Source of the DNA: Sphingobacterium sp. SYP-B4668
GTDB lineage: Bacteria > Bacteroidota > Bacteroidia > Sphingobacteriales > Sphingobacteriaceae
Reading direction: 5' to 3'
DNA: 64,000 nucleotides
Assembly: GCF_027627455.1 (NCBI RefSeq)
Contig: NZ_CP115483.1
Coordinates: forward strand, 1,302,001-1,366,000
A program made the translations under genes and the position numbers. This document shows positions 19,535 to 28,791 of the stretch, piece by piece. The notes beneath the pieces are model-generated. The model had not been told where the DNA came from, did not search any database, and saw only the letters and a list, made by a program, of their open reading frames with translations. The first letter of the stretch is position 1. Every line of letters begins with the position of its first letter.

Positions 19535-20407
19535 ATGAGAGAGGTTTTGATATGCGGTCTGAACAATTACTTGGGGAGGAGAGCAGTTGCACATTTTGCG
19601 AATGATGAATTGAACGTAACCGCGATCACTCGAAATACGACCCTTTTTTTTTCTCGGATGAAAGAGCCTCCAACGGCAAAATTATATACGATAGATCTTG
19701 TTAGACGGACTGGAGATTTTGACAGTTTTAAAATTATTAATCTCGAGGCTGCTTTCTATTTTGCCCAGGCACCCACACTCAATGATACAGTTAATATCAA
19801 ACTGGAAATTCTAGCGCTTAAAAACTATATAGAGCTTGTGAAAAGACAGGGTTGTTGGCGTATTGTCTATGTGGCTAGATTGATGGATAGGATGTATCTC
19901 CAACCTGTTGTTGAGCTTTTTAATGTAGAGGGTATTCAATATACCATAGTCTTGAAAAACTGTGCAGTAGGCAAGGGGTCTATGCTTGACAACATCTTCA
20001 AAGTACTAGAAAAGCAAAAGATTGTAGTTTACGTCAACCAGATCGCGAAGGTGAGGTTCCAACCCATTGCTGCACTTGATGTAATTCGTTGGCTGCAGTC
20101 TATGTTGACGATTGATGCATTCGTGGACAAGATTATTGAGTTGGGCGGCCCCGCTGTCATGAACTTTAGAGATTTTTTTCAAGTCTATGGGCGCTTTAGT
20201 CCAACCCATGCTCCCCCTAGAACATTGTCTCTCCCGAAGAAATTAGTTAAGTTTATTTTTACAAAATTGTATAAGGTGAACGGCGAAAATTTCGAGGAAT
20301 TTAGACATGTAATACGACATGAAAATCTAGTTGACAATACCCTATGGATGAAATATATGCCGTTTGAGCTCACACCTATTGAGCAAGCTGTCGAAATCGA
20401 TTGCTAA
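19535..20407 (+). CDS. NAD(P)-binding Rossmann-fold (atypical SDR/NmrA-like) protein
   Basis: A 290-residue protein with an atypical SDR plan: strand REVLICGL, a glycine loop reduced to GLNNYLGRRA (residues 8-17) in place of GATGFLG, an acidic strand end YTIDL, and a C-terminal segment resembling the NmrA/Ycf39 group (ALDVIRWLQSML, IIELGGPAVMNFRDFF). The degenerate glycine loop and missing YxxxK suggest cofactor binding or a regulatory role rather than standard catalysis (inference). A 13-codon open frame (19497-19538) overlaps its start in ATGA. The UbiD-family gene follows 91 bp downstream. Confidence 0.6.
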   Translation: MREVLICGLNNYLGRRAVAHFANDELNVTAITRNTTLFFSRMKEPPTAKLYTIDLVRRTGDFDSFKIINLEAAFYFAQAPTLNDTVNIKLEILALKNYIELVKRQGCWRIVYVARLMDRMYLQPVVELFNVEGIQYTIVLKNCAVGKGSMLDNIFKVLEKQKIVVYVNQIAKVRFQPIAALDVIRWLQSMLTIDAFVDKIIELGGPAVMNFRDFFQVYGRFSPTHAPPRTLSLPKKLVKFIFTKLYKVNGENFEEFRHVIRHENLVDNTLWMKYMPFELTPIEQAVEIDC

Positions 20408-20498
20408 TCGGAACATGTAAATCTTCGCTTTTATCATTTCGTACACCTTGGATATGAGGGCTAAGTTATCTAAGTTTGTATTCTTCATTAGCAACATT

Positions 20499-22337
20499 AT
20501 GGGATACAAAAGTTTAGAGGAATGTGTATTGGATTTGGAACGACATGGACACTTGATTCGGATTAGAGAAGAGGTGGATCCGTATTTGGAAATGGCTGCG
20601 ATTCAGATGCGGGTTTTCGATGCTCAGGGACCAGCACTATACTTTGAACGAATTAAGGGTACCGAATTTCCTGCTGTCTCTAACCTTTTCGGTACGCTTG
20701 AGCGATCGAAATTTATGTTTAGGGACTCTTTAGACCACTTGAAGAAACTTGTAGATGTAAAGATGAATCCAGCTGCGGTCTTAAAAAGCCCATTTCAATA
20801 TATTGGCTCATCGATGACAGCATTGGGCGCATTACCTTGGAAACGGAAAAGAGATGCTCCTATTCTTTATGGAAAAACCCAAATTAGCAAATTACCACCC
20901 ATTGTCAACTGGCCTATGGATGGAGGAGCTTTTGTGACGATGCCTCAGGTATATACCGAAGATATTACCAAGCCTGGAATCATGAATGCAAATTTGGGCA
21001 TGTACAGGATCCAGTTAAATGGTAATGAATATGTACAAGATAAGGAAATAGGATTGCACTATCAGCTTCATCGAGGTATTGGTGTACATCAGTCTAAAGC
21101 AAATGCAATTGGACAACCTCTAAAGGTCAGCATTTTTATAGGAGGTCCTCCTGCACATCCTCTCGCTGCCGTAATGCCACTTCCGGAAGGTCTTTCAGAA
21201 ATGATCTTTGCCGGAGCCTTAGGTAATCGGCGTTTTCGATATTTTTATGATGAAGAGGGATTCTGTATTTCTGCAGATGCTGATTTTGTTATCACGGGTA
21301 CGGTGTATCCCAACGATAATAAGCCAGAGGGGCCTTTCGGCGATCATATTGGATATTATAGCCTTACGCATCCCTTTCCACTCATGAAAGTCCATAATGT
21401 TTATCACAAGAAAAATCCGATATGGTCATTCACAGTGGTGGGGCGACCTCCTCAGGAGGATACCAGTTTTGGCGCATTGATCCATGAAATAACAGGAGCT
21501 GCGATACCCCAAGAGATTAATGGCCTTCATGCTGTGCATGCTGTGGATCCAGCTGGAGTACATCCCCTACTTTTTGCAATTGGATCCGAGCGGTATACGC
21601 CTTATCAGCAGGTCGATCGGCCACAAGAAATATTGACGATCGCCAATCAAATATTAGGCAAAAATCAACTAAGTCTGGCCAAGTATCTTTTTATCACTGC
21701 CCATGAAGATAATCCGCGTCTAGATATACATGATATCTCTAAATTTATGGAACATGTGTTGGCTAGGATTGATTTGACTCGAGATATACATTTTCAGACC
21801 AATACTACTATCGACACCTTAGATTACTCTGGTGATGGACTCAATGCCGGATCTAAGGTAGTCTTTGCTGCCGCAGGTTCTGTCAAAAGAAAGCTAGCAA
21901 ACGAAATACCAGCAGGGTTTGATTTGCCAAGACCTTTTCAGAAGGCAAAAATGGCAATACCAGGAGTTGTTGTCATAGATGGTGCTTCTTTCACAAATTA
22001 TGATGAAGAGCAACGCGTGATAGAAGAGTGGTGCAAGGAGGTCGCACATTTGAATTGGGAAGGTTTACCCATGATTATATTGGCTGATGATGCAGGCTTT
22101 ACCGCAGATACCGTCAATAACTTTGTATGGGTGACATTTACCAGAAGCAATCCTGCATATGATATTTACGGTGTGGGTAGCTTTACCAAATTTAAACATT
22201 GGGGATGCAATGGCCCCGTTATTATTGATGCTCGTACTAAACCACATCATGCTCCAGCCCTGATTAAAGACGAGTCCGTGGAGAGAAAGGTAGACCAATT
22301 GGGCAAAAAAGGCGGTTCTTTATATGGGATTATTTAG
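20499..22337 (+). CDS. UbiD-family decarboxylase
   Basis: A 612-residue member of the UbiD family of prenylated-FMN-dependent (de)carboxylases acting on aromatic or unsaturated acids. It starts MGYKSLEECVLDLERHGHLIRI, contains the typical PEGPFGDHIGYYS segment with the acidic residues of the active site, and EITGAAIPQEINGLHAVH. The length fits the long Bacteroidota branch often labelled a menaquinone biosynthesis decarboxylase, but that label is carried over from futalosine-pathway organisms and is not supported here by neighbours. No UbiX flavin prenyltransferase is in the window. The ATG at 20499 is preferred over a TTG-initiated extension. Confidence 0.85.
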   Translation: MGYKSLEECVLDLERHGHLIRIREEVDPYLEMAAIQMRVFDAQGPALYFERIKGTEFPAVSNLFGTLERSKFMFRDSLDHLKKLVDVKMNPAAVLKSPFQYIGSSMTALGALPWKRKRDAPILYGKTQISKLPPIVNWPMDGGAFVTMPQVYTEDITKPGIMNANLGMYRIQLNGNEYVQDKEIGLHYQLHRGIGVHQSKANAIGQPLKVSIFIGGPPAHPLAAVMPLPEGLSEMIFAGALGNRRFRYFYDEEGFCISADADFVITGTVYPNDNKPEGPFGDHIGYYSLTHPFPLMKVHNVYHKKNPIWSFTVVGRPPQEDTSFGALIHEITGAAIPQEINGLHAVHAVDPAGVHPLLFAIGSERYTPYQQVDRPQEILTIANQILGKNQLSLAKYLFITAHEDNPRLDIHDISKFMEHVLARIDLTRDIHFQTNTTIDTLDYSGDGLNAGSKVVFAAAGSVKRKLANEIPAGFDLPRPFQKAKMAIPGVVVIDGASFTNYDEEQRVIEEWCKEVAHLNWEGLPMIILADDAGFTADTVNNFVWVTFTRSNPAYDIYGVGSFTKFKHWGCNGPVIIDARTKPHHAPALIKDESVERKVDQLGKKGGSLYGII

Positions 22338-22392
22338 TATTGCTCAAAATTGAATGGAGTCTAGAATATAGCTTACTTTTAATATAGATACC

Positions 22393-23742
22393 TTGAAACG
22401 AATATTGTTGATTGACGACGAAGAAAAGCTTCGGAAACTAATGGCTCGCATTATTGGGCTAGAAGGAGAGGGTTACGAAGTGAGCGAAACTGGCAGCTTG
22501 AGAAGTGCAACAAAGTTACTCTCGCATAGTGATTTCGATGTGGTTTTATGTGACGTCAAGTTATCGGACGGAAATGGGGTAGAGTATGTTAGCGAAGTAA
22601 AGCGACTACAACCCTATGCTGAAGTAATCTTACTCACTGCATATGGAAATATTCCGGATGGCGTCCAAGCTATCAAGAATGGGGCTTTTGACTATATCAC
22701 AAAAGGGGATGACAACAATCGAATTATTCCTCTACTGAATCGTGCATACGACAAAGCATTTCTCGCCAAACGAGTTCATCAACTTGAATCCCAGATTGGA
22801 AAAAAGTATTCGTTTGATAGTATCATTGGCAAGTCTAGGTCTGTGCAGCAGGCAATTTCTCTAGGTAAAAAAGTAGCTCCGATGGATACTACTGTTTTAT
22901 TATTAGGAGAGACGGGGACGGGTAAAGAAGTTTTTGCTCAAGCAATTCACTACGATAGCGGTCGGAAGCAACACGCATTTGTAGCGATTAACTGTTCGGC
23001 ATTCGGACGCGAGCTGTTGGAAAGTGAGTTGTTTGGTCACAAAGAAGGTGCCTTTACTGGTGCATCGAAAGATAAAAAAGGCTTGTTTGAAGAAGCAAAC
23101 CTTGGAACTATTTTTTTAGATGAAATCGGTGAGATACCCATTGACCTTCAAGCAAAGTTACTAAGGGTTTTGGAATCCGGAGAATTTCTAAAAGTTGGAG
23201 ATACTACGCCCACTCGCGTAAATGTACGCATATTGGCTGCTACAAATCGAGATTTGGAGGAGGAGATAAAAAAGGAACACTTTAGAAGCGACTTGTTTTA
23301 TCGACTCTCTGTTTTCTCCATTACATTGCCGCCACTTCGTGAGCGTCAAGAAGATATCCCCTCTTTAGCTAGTCATTATGCACAAATATTTGGACTTAAA
23401 GCGAATAGAACGGGGCTTAGATTGACATCAGCTTATATTGATGCTTTAGGTAGATATCCATGGAAAGGCAATATTCGCGAACTTAAGAATATTATCGAAC
23501 GTAGCGTTATTATTGCAGATGGTGACGAGTTGGATGTTGACAGCCTCCCCATGGAGTTCAAAAATAACGGACATCATGATTCCCGATCCGCTTCCCCATT
23601 TTCGTTGGCCAAAGTAGAGTGCGATCAAATCGAAAAAGTATTGCATCACACCAGTGGTAATAAGGCTGAGGCAGCTAGATTGCTAGAGATTGGTATCGCA
23701 ACCTTATATCGTAAAATTGAAGAATACAAGATTAAAATATAG
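22393..23742 (+). CDS. Sigma-54-dependent NtrC-family response regulator, likely Kdp regulator
   Basis: A 449-residue activator in three parts: a receiver (IDDEE at 7-11, phosphoacceptor Asp54 in LCDVKL), an AAA+ domain with Walker A GETGTGKE and the sigma-54-contact loop GAFTGA, and a C-terminal Fis-type helix-turn-helix (GNKAEAARLLEIGIATLYRKI). It turns on RNA polymerase carrying sigma-54. It starts at a TTG codon directly before KRILLIDDEE, with no better ATG. It precedes the kdp genes by 283 bp and a terminator. The locus has no OmpR-type KdpE, so this is the inferred partner of the kinase at 31825. Confidence 0.93.
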   Translation: MKRILLIDDEEKLRKLMARIIGLEGEGYEVSETGSLRSATKLLSHSDFDVVLCDVKLSDGNGVEYVSEVKRLQPYAEVILLTAYGNIPDGVQAIKNGAFDYITKGDDNNRIIPLLNRAYDKAFLAKRVHQLESQIGKKYSFDSIIGKSRSVQQAISLGKKVAPMDTTVLLLGETGTGKEVFAQAIHYDSGRKQHAFVAINCSAFGRELLESELFGHKEGAFTGASKDKKGLFEEANLGTIFLDEIGEIPIDLQAKLLRVLESGEFLKVGDTTPTRVNVRILAATNRDLEEEIKKEHFRSDLFYRLSVFSITLPPLRERQEDIPSLASHYAQIFGLKANRTGLRLTSAYIDALGRYPWKGNIRELKNIIERSVIIADGDELDVDSLPMEFKNNGHHDSRSASPFSLAKVECDQIEKVLHHTSGNKAEAARLLEIGIATLYRKIEEYKIKI

Positions 23743-23884
23743 GTGCCCATCCTATTGGTTGCTATCGACGTTTTAGATTTCCGTTAATATCATGCATCGG
23801 TTTGAAATCCTGTCTGTAGGTTTCTTCAGAGAAAAGGCAAATCCTTGACGTCACAAGTCGTATACTCCTTCCATTTTAATAAAG

Positions 23885-23917
23885 AGCCTATCATTTTGAT
23901 AGGCTTTTTTATTTTTA
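23885..23917 (+). terminator. Terminator after the NtrC-type regulator
   Basis: Nine-bp stem AGCCTATCA/TGATAGGCT with a 3-base loop (23885-23905), followed by a run of T. It separates the regulator transcript from the kdp operon. Confidence 0.85.
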
Positions 23918-23978
23918 CAACTTATTGAATAAATGTTTTGTTGCTGATATACAGTTGGTTGTGTTTTTAATTTACTTG

Positions 23979-23995
23979 TTGGTCTTTCGTTTGGC
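23979..23995 (+). promoter_or_regulatory. Weak sigma-54-like element upstream of the kdp operon
   Basis: TTGG followed by TTTGGC. The spacing between the GG and GC doublets is 11 rather than the canonical 10, and the -12 half is imperfect. It is about 30 bases before the first ATG. No TAnnTTTG box is seen in 23917-24025, which makes an alternative sigma factor plausible. Tentative. Confidence 0.2.
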
Positions 23996-24025
23996 CTAGG
24001 CTATCCCAAATAGCATCCATTTAAT

Positions 24026-24388
24026 ATGAAACGAATAAAAAAAAGTGATCTTTTTCAACTTATCTCTTCTGAGATACCCGAAGTCCAGGACGAAGTTAAC
24101 AAGTTGACGTCTCGAGATAACATTGCAGGAGCCATCCAAATAGTAGTCACCTTTATGAAAGATATGCTCCGTGTACACAATATCTCTCGCGTCAATTGGA
24201 GTATGATGTTCATGGGATGGTTATATGGTAGAGGAGATAGCCGCTTGAAAGAGCTTATCGAAAATCTCTTTGTCCGGTCCTTTAACAGTATGAAGAGGCA
24301 TTGTGATCCACAAGAATGGTACATAGTTCAAAAGAAGATGCCCTTTAGTCTGCGAAAAGTGTACACCTATCAAAATGCTAATCTGTAA
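24026..24388 (+). CDS. Small kdp-associated protein 1, family of unknown function
   Basis: A 120-residue protein with no signal peptide or membrane segment, probably cytoplasmic and mostly helical. I do not recognise a characterised family. Its C-terminal half (GWLYGRGDSRLKELIENLF, then MPFSLRKVY) aligns with the protein encoded at 24503: LY, a Gly three residues on, IEN then F, Pro, LR and Tyr fall in the same order. The two flank a membrane micropeptide and precede kdpF. It is the first gene of the likely operon and starts 10 bp before the micropeptide. A regulatory or assembly role in potassium uptake is inference from position. Confidence 0.7.
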   Translation: MKRIKKSDLFQLISSEIPEVQDEVNKLTSRDNIAGAIQIVVTFMKDMLRVHNISRVNWSMMFMGWLYGRGDSRLKELIENLFVRSFNSMKRHCDPQEWYIVQKKMPFSLRKVYTYQNANL

Positions 24389-24398
24389 ACACGAAAAT

Positions 24399-24482
24399 AT
24401 GCTCCCTATTATCCTCATCCTATCAGGATTGATTTGTTTCATCCTGTTTTACAAGTCTATCAATTTTTTTGATAGCATCTAA
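24399..24482 (+). CDS. Single-pass membrane micropeptide in the kdp operon
   Basis: A 27-residue open frame: one membrane helix (PIILILSGLICFILF), then a polar end YKSINFFDSI. It lies 10 bp after the preceding gene and 20 bp before the next one, on the same strand, in a tightly packed operon. The size and topology resemble KdpF, which is itself encoded 355 bp downstream, but the tail differs (KdpF ends LLKPEKF). There is no strong Shine-Dalgarno, usual in this phylum. A chance frame is possible, but continuous hydrophobicity ending in a charged aromatic tail argues for a real peptide. Confidence 0.6.
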   Translation: MLPIILILSGLICFILFYKSINFFDSI

Positions 24483-24502
24483 TTAATAATCTGAAGAAGA
24501 AA

Positions 24503-24835
24503 ATGGAAACTAAAGTTTTGAAAACCATCAAGGAGTGGGTTCCACAAGCTGTCGAGACAAGCGTGGAGAATGATTATCAAGCGCTAAATGAATTAGCCGA
24601 ATATTTTATACAATCGATGACGATGGGAGGAGCGGGACAGGAACGAGCTTCAGAATCTATACAGGTCGTCAACTTGCTGTACATGAGCGGGAAACTGCAC
24701 GATAAGAACGCGATAGAGAATGAGTTTTTAGCTAGGATTGCTGAAGACGAAACGCCAGGAAGCTTAAAAAAGCATCTGCAATTTTTTCCGAAAGAACTTA
24801 GGCAAGCTTATTTGAAAACTATAATCGAAAACTAA
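24503..24835 (+). CDS. Small kdp-associated protein 2, related to protein 1
   Basis: A 110-residue soluble, helical protein of unknown function. From about residue 58 it parallels the protein at 24026: VVNLLYMSGKLHDKNAIEN against the other's GWLYGRGDSRLKELIEN, then FFPKELRQAY against KMPFSLRKVY. Homology is judged by eye and not scored. Its stop is 1 bp before the kdpF ATG, so translation is probably coupled with the transporter. An accessory or regulatory part of the Kdp system is inferred. Confidence 0.7.
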   Translation: METKVLKTIKEWVPQAVETSVENDYQALNELAEYFIQSMTMGGAGQERASESIQVVNLLYMSGKLHDKNAIENEFLARIAEDETPGSLKKHLQFFPKELRQAYLKTIIEN

Positions 24836-24836
24836 A

Positions 24837-24914
24837 ATGATAGTATTATTCATCGTGGCAATATTTGTGTTTTTGTACATCTGCTATGTATTACTAAAAC
24901 CTGAGAAGTTTTAA
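24837..24914 (+). CDS. kdpF: KdpF, small subunit of the potassium-transporting ATPase
   Basis: A 25-residue hydrophobic peptide. IVLFIVAIFVFLYICYV forms one membrane helix and the end LLKPEKF matches the conserved KdpF tail (LLRPEKF type). KdpF stabilises the KdpABC complex in the membrane. It begins one base after the stop of the preceding gene. Unusually, 113 bp separate it from kdpA. Confidence 0.88.
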   Translation: MIVLFIVAIFVFLYICYVLLKPEKF

Positions 24915-25027
24915 GGGCACAAGCCAATACCAATTCCGATTTAGCGCACCCTTCGATGCCATGGAGTACATACAGGCGATAAATAAAAATAATAGATGAA
25001 AATTTAATATATCCTAACACAAAAAAT

Positions 25028-26716
25028 ATGAATACTGAAATTCTAGGGGTAGTCTTTATGTTTCTACTGACCGTAGTACTAGCTATCCCTTTTGGAAAAT
25101 ATATAGCCAAAGTCTTCCTGCATGAAAAGACCTGGCTGGACGGCATATTAGGGCCATTAGACAAGGCTATTTTCAAATTGACAGGGATTGATCCTACTGT
25201 TGAAATGACATGGAAGCAGCATTTAGTAGCCTTGTTGACCATCAATATGGTCTGGTTCCTGTTAAGTATGCTGGTGCTGATGAATCAAGGTTGGCTCCCA
25301 CTGAATCCTGATTACAATCCCAGCATGTCTGCTGACCTCGCCTTCAATACCACGATTTCATTTGTCGTAAACTGTAACCTGCAGCATTATTCTGGTGAGA
25401 TAGGGATGAGTTATCTGGGCCAGTTTTGGTTAATGTTTTTACAATTCGTGAGTGCAGCGACAGGTATTGCTGCTGCAGTCGTATTATTCAAAGCTTTTCA
25501 GGTCAGATCCAGTGCTGTGTTGGGTAATTTTTACGACTTTTTTATTAAGTCCTGTACCCGTATTCTATTGCCTCTTTCACTCGTAATTGCTGCAATCTTG
25601 GTATTCAATGGTACACCCATGACTTTTGAAGGGAAGGATACCATGATTTCCTTGGAAGGGGATACCGTACAAGTATCCAGGGGGCCAGCTGCAGGTTTTA
25701 TTGCCATCAAGCATGTCGGCACCAATGGTGGTGGTTTCTTTGGAGTGAATTCCAATCATCCCTTCGAAAATCCCAGCTATCTTTCCAATATAACGGAAAT
25801 GTTTGCCCAAATGATTATTCCTTTAGCGATGATTTTTGCCTTTGGTTATTTTATCAAACGTAGGAAGATATCATGGATGATATTTGGTGTTATGACCATC
25901 GGTTTCTTAATCTTGGCTATCCCTAATATCGTGATGGAAGCCAAAGGAAACCCCATGATTACACAAATGGGAATAGACAATTCGCTGGGGAATACCGAAG
26001 GTAAGGAGACACGATTTGGGACTATCGCTTCAGGTTATTGGAGTATCGCGACCACCGTCATTTCTACAGGATCGATTAATTCTATGCACGACAGTACGAT
26101 GCCTTTGAGCGGGATGAATCAACTCCTGGCAATGATGATTAATGCTTTTTATGGCGGCTGTGGAGTAGGGATGCTCAATTTCTTTGTCTTTATCATTTTG
26201 GCAGTTTTTATCAGTGGTCTTATGGTTGGACGCACACCGGAGTTTCTCGGAAAGAAGATAGAAGCACGAGAGATGAAGATCGCCATGATCATAGCATTAC
26301 TACATCCATTTCTCATCCTTGTTGGAACCGCATTGGCTACCGCATTACCGGCATATGGGATGGCGACGTTGAACAATCCCGGTTTTCATGGGTTTAGCGA
26401 GATGCTATACGAATACACTTCATCGGCAGCAAACAACGGCAGCGGATTTGAAGGCCTGGGGGATAATACCCTATGGTGGAATATCAGCACAGGTTTTGTT
26501 CTAATCCTTGGACGTTTTCTGCCCATTATAGGACCTGTGGCCATCGCGGGGTTGTTGGCGAATAAAAAATATATCCCTGAGAGTGCAGGTACCTTGAAGA
26601 CAGATACGTCCACTTTCGGATTGATGGTCTTTGCTGTCATTGCGATTATTGCTGCCTTATCATTTTTCCCGGCGCTGGCACTAGGACCTATTGCCGAACA
26701 TTTTTCATTGAAATAA
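25028..26716 (+). CDS. kdpA: Potassium-transporting ATPase subunit KdpA
   Basis: A 562-residue polytopic membrane protein of the SKT superfamily that forms the potassium channel and selectivity filter of the high-affinity KdpFABC pump. Filter-region segments are TTISFVVNCNLQHYSGE, KHVGTNGGGFFGVNSNHPFENP and FVFIILAVFISGLMVGRTPEFLGKKI. The N-terminal VFMFLLTVVLAIPFGKYIAKVF is typical. Length matches the family. It is followed by kdpB after 30 bp. Confidence 0.98.
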   Translation: MNTEILGVVFMFLLTVVLAIPFGKYIAKVFLHEKTWLDGILGPLDKAIFKLTGIDPTVEMTWKQHLVALLTINMVWFLLSMLVLMNQGWLPLNPDYNPSMSADLAFNTTISFVVNCNLQHYSGEIGMSYLGQFWLMFLQFVSAATGIAAAVVLFKAFQVRSSAVLGNFYDFFIKSCTRILLPLSLVIAAILVFNGTPMTFEGKDTMISLEGDTVQVSRGPAAGFIAIKHVGTNGGGFFGVNSNHPFENPSYLSNITEMFAQMIIPLAMIFAFGYFIKRRKISWMIFGVMTIGFLILAIPNIVMEAKGNPMITQMGIDNSLGNTEGKETRFGTIASGYWSIATTVISTGSINSMHDSTMPLSGMNQLLAMMINAFYGGCGVGMLNFFVFIILAVFISGLMVGRTPEFLGKKIEAREMKIAMIIALLHPFLILVGTALATALPAYGMATLNNPGFHGFSEMLYEYTSSAANNGSGFEGLGDNTLWWNISTGFVLILGRFLPIIGPVAIAGLLANKKYIPESAGTLKTDTSTFGLMVFAVIAIIAALSFFPALALGPIAEHFSLK

Positions 26717-26746
26717 TCGAGAGATATTCTACATACTATTCTTATC

Positions 26747-28774
26747 ATGAACTCAGAAAATAAAAAATTGCTTCAACCGGACTTACTGAAAGAAGCATTT
26801 GGACAAGCGTTTTTGAAGCTTAATCCAAAAAGTATGTTCCGTAACCCGGTCATGTTTACCGTAGAGATCGGTACAGTGGTGATGTTGGTTGTCACCTTAT
26901 GGACATTGACGGGTGAGCGTTCCCAAGGTAGCTTTGGGTACAATTTTACCGTATTTGTCGTTTTGTTGTTGACATTACTGTTTGCCAATTTTGCGGAGGC
27001 AATTGCCGAAGCCAGGGGCAAAGCTCAAGCGGATAGCTTGCGCAAGACCAGAGAAGAGACACCCGCCAAAGTCTTGAAAAAGGATTCGACAGAAATCGTT
27101 CAGATCGCTTCCAGTCAATTACAAAAAGGGGATATCTTTTTGTGTGAAGCTGGTGATGTGATACCCACAGATGGTGAGATTATAGAAGGACTAGCGACTA
27201 TTGATGAGAGTGCCATTACTGGTGAATCGGCTCCTGTGATACGAGAGGCTGGGGGAGATAAGAGCTCGGTCACAGGCGGGACGAAGGTGCTCTCCGATAA
27301 GATTAAAGTGATCGTCACTTCGCAGCCAGGAGAGAGTTTTTTGGATAAGATGATTGCATTGGTAGAAGGCGCCAGTCGTCAGAAGACACCCAATGAAATA
27401 GCCTTAACGATTCTGTTGGCAGGATTTACCCTTGTATTTGTCATCGTAACGGTCACACTCAAACCATTTGCTGACTATGCAAATGTATCCATTACGATCG
27501 CATCCTTCATCGCCTTGTTCGTCTGCTTAATACCGACCACCATTGGCGGATTGCTCTCTGCAATAGGCATTGCAGGGATGGATCGTGCACTTCGTGCGAA
27601 CGTGATTACGAAGTCCGGAAAAGCTGTTGAGACAGCAGGAGATATCGATGTGCTACTTTTGGACAAGACAGGTACCATCACCATTGGTAACCGCAAAGCC
27701 ACCCAATTTTACGCCGCCGGTGGTATTGCCGCCGAACGATTGATACGTGCAGCAGCATTGGGATCTACAGCGGATGATACCCCTGAAGGGAAGTCCATTG
27801 TTGAATTGGCAGCGCTTGATCCTTTATCCTTGCATGTCGAACAGCCACGTTATATCAATTTTACTGCCGAAACACGCACTTCGGGTGTCGACTTTGGAGA
27901 TACGCGGATTCGAAAAGGCTCTACAGATGCCATAAAGGCTATTGTAACACAGGCTGGGCACCCCTTTCCAACCGAAGTGGACGAAAAAGTGAAATTCATT
28001 TCGAGCAATGGAGGAACGCCTTTAGTCGTGTCTGAGAATGAAGAGGTAATGGGGGTAATCGAGTTACAGGATATTATAAAACCCGGTATTCAGGAACGTT
28101 TTCAGCGGCTTCGCAAAATGGGCATTAAGACCGTAATGGTTACCGGAGATAATCCGTTGACCGCCAAGTTTATCGCTGAAAAAGCAGGAGTAGATGATTT
28201 TATCGCAGAGGCTAAGCCCGAGGACAAAATGAACTACATTAAGCGTGAGCAAGCCGAAGGGCGTTTGGTGGCCATGATGGGAGACGGGACTAATGATGCA
28301 CCAGCTTTGGCGCAGGCTGATGTAGGAGTAGCGATGAATAGTGGTACACAGGCTGCTAAAGAAGCTGGTAATATGGTCGATCTAGATAATGACCCGACCA
28401 AATTAATAGAGGTCGTCGAAATAGGAAAGCAGCTCCTGATGACTAGAGGTACCTTAACGACTTTTTCTATTGCCAATGATGTAGCCAAATACTTTGCGAT
28501 TATCCCGGCATTATTTATTACCGCTATCCCAGCTTTACAGGGGTTGAATATCATGAACTTGACCAGTCCACAAAGTGCAATCCTCTCCGCCGTCATTTTC
28601 AATGCCATTATTATTCCAATGTTGATCCCTTTGGCGCTCAAAGGAGTGGCATACAAACCCATAGGCGCATCGGCACTACTACGTAGGAATCTATTTGTGT
28701 ATGGATTCGGGGGAATTGTCATTCCGTTCATAGGCATAAAATTGATCGATGTGGTCGTGTCTTTATTTATCTAA
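26747..28774 (+). CDS. kdpB: Potassium-transporting P-type ATPase subunit KdpB
   Basis: A 675-residue P-type ATPase that powers KdpA. The phosphorylated residue is Asp306 in [17 protein letters not shown] (actuator domain), [30 protein letters not shown] and [23 protein letters not shown] complete the motif set. All expected membrane segments are present. The gene is intact; long antisense open frames inside it are codon-bias shadows. Confidence 0.98.
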   Translation: MNSENKKLLQPDLLKEAFGQAFLKLNPKSMFRNPVMFTVEIGTVVMLVVTLWTLTGERSQGSFGYNFTVFVVLLLTLLFANFAEAIAEARGKAQADSLRKTREETPAKVLKKDSTEIVQIASSQLQKGDIFLCEAGDVIPTDGEIIEGLATIDESAITGESAPVIREAGGDKSSVTGGTKVLSDKIKVIVTSQPGESFLDKMIALVEGASRQKTPNEIALTILLAGFTLVFVIVTVTLKPFADYANVSITIASFIALFVCLIPTTIGGLLSAIGIAGMDRALRANVITKSGKAVETAGDIDVLLLDKTGTITIGNRKATQFYAAGGIAAERLIRAAALGSTADDTPEGKSIVELAALDPLSLHVEQPRYINFTAETRTSGVDFGDTRIRKGSTDAIKAIVTQAGHPFPTEVDEKVKFISSNGGTPLVVSENEEVMGVIELQDIIKPGIQERFQRLRKMGIKTVMVTGDNPLTAKFIAEKAGVDDFIAEAKPEDKMNYIKREQAEGRLVAMMGDGTNDAPALAQADVGVAMNSGTQAAKEAGNMVDLDNDPTKLIEVVEIGKQLLMTRGTLTTFSIANDVAKYFAIIPALFITAIPALQGLNIMNLTSPQSAILSAVIFNAIIIPMLIPLALKGVAYKPIGASALLRRNLFVYGFGGIVIPFIGIKLIDVVVSLFI

Positions 28775-28791
28775 CTAAAAAAATTAAACAA

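Noticed and set aside
24915..25027. Riboswitch or c-di-AMP-type leader in the 113-bp kdpF-kdpA gap
   Set aside because: I could not identify a conserved fold or terminator; a covariance-model search (Rfam ydaO/yuaA) would decide.
28234..28737. 167-codon minus-strand open frame inside kdpB
   Set aside because: Lies fully antisense to conserved P-type ATPase motifs and has no family character; a codon-bias shadow.
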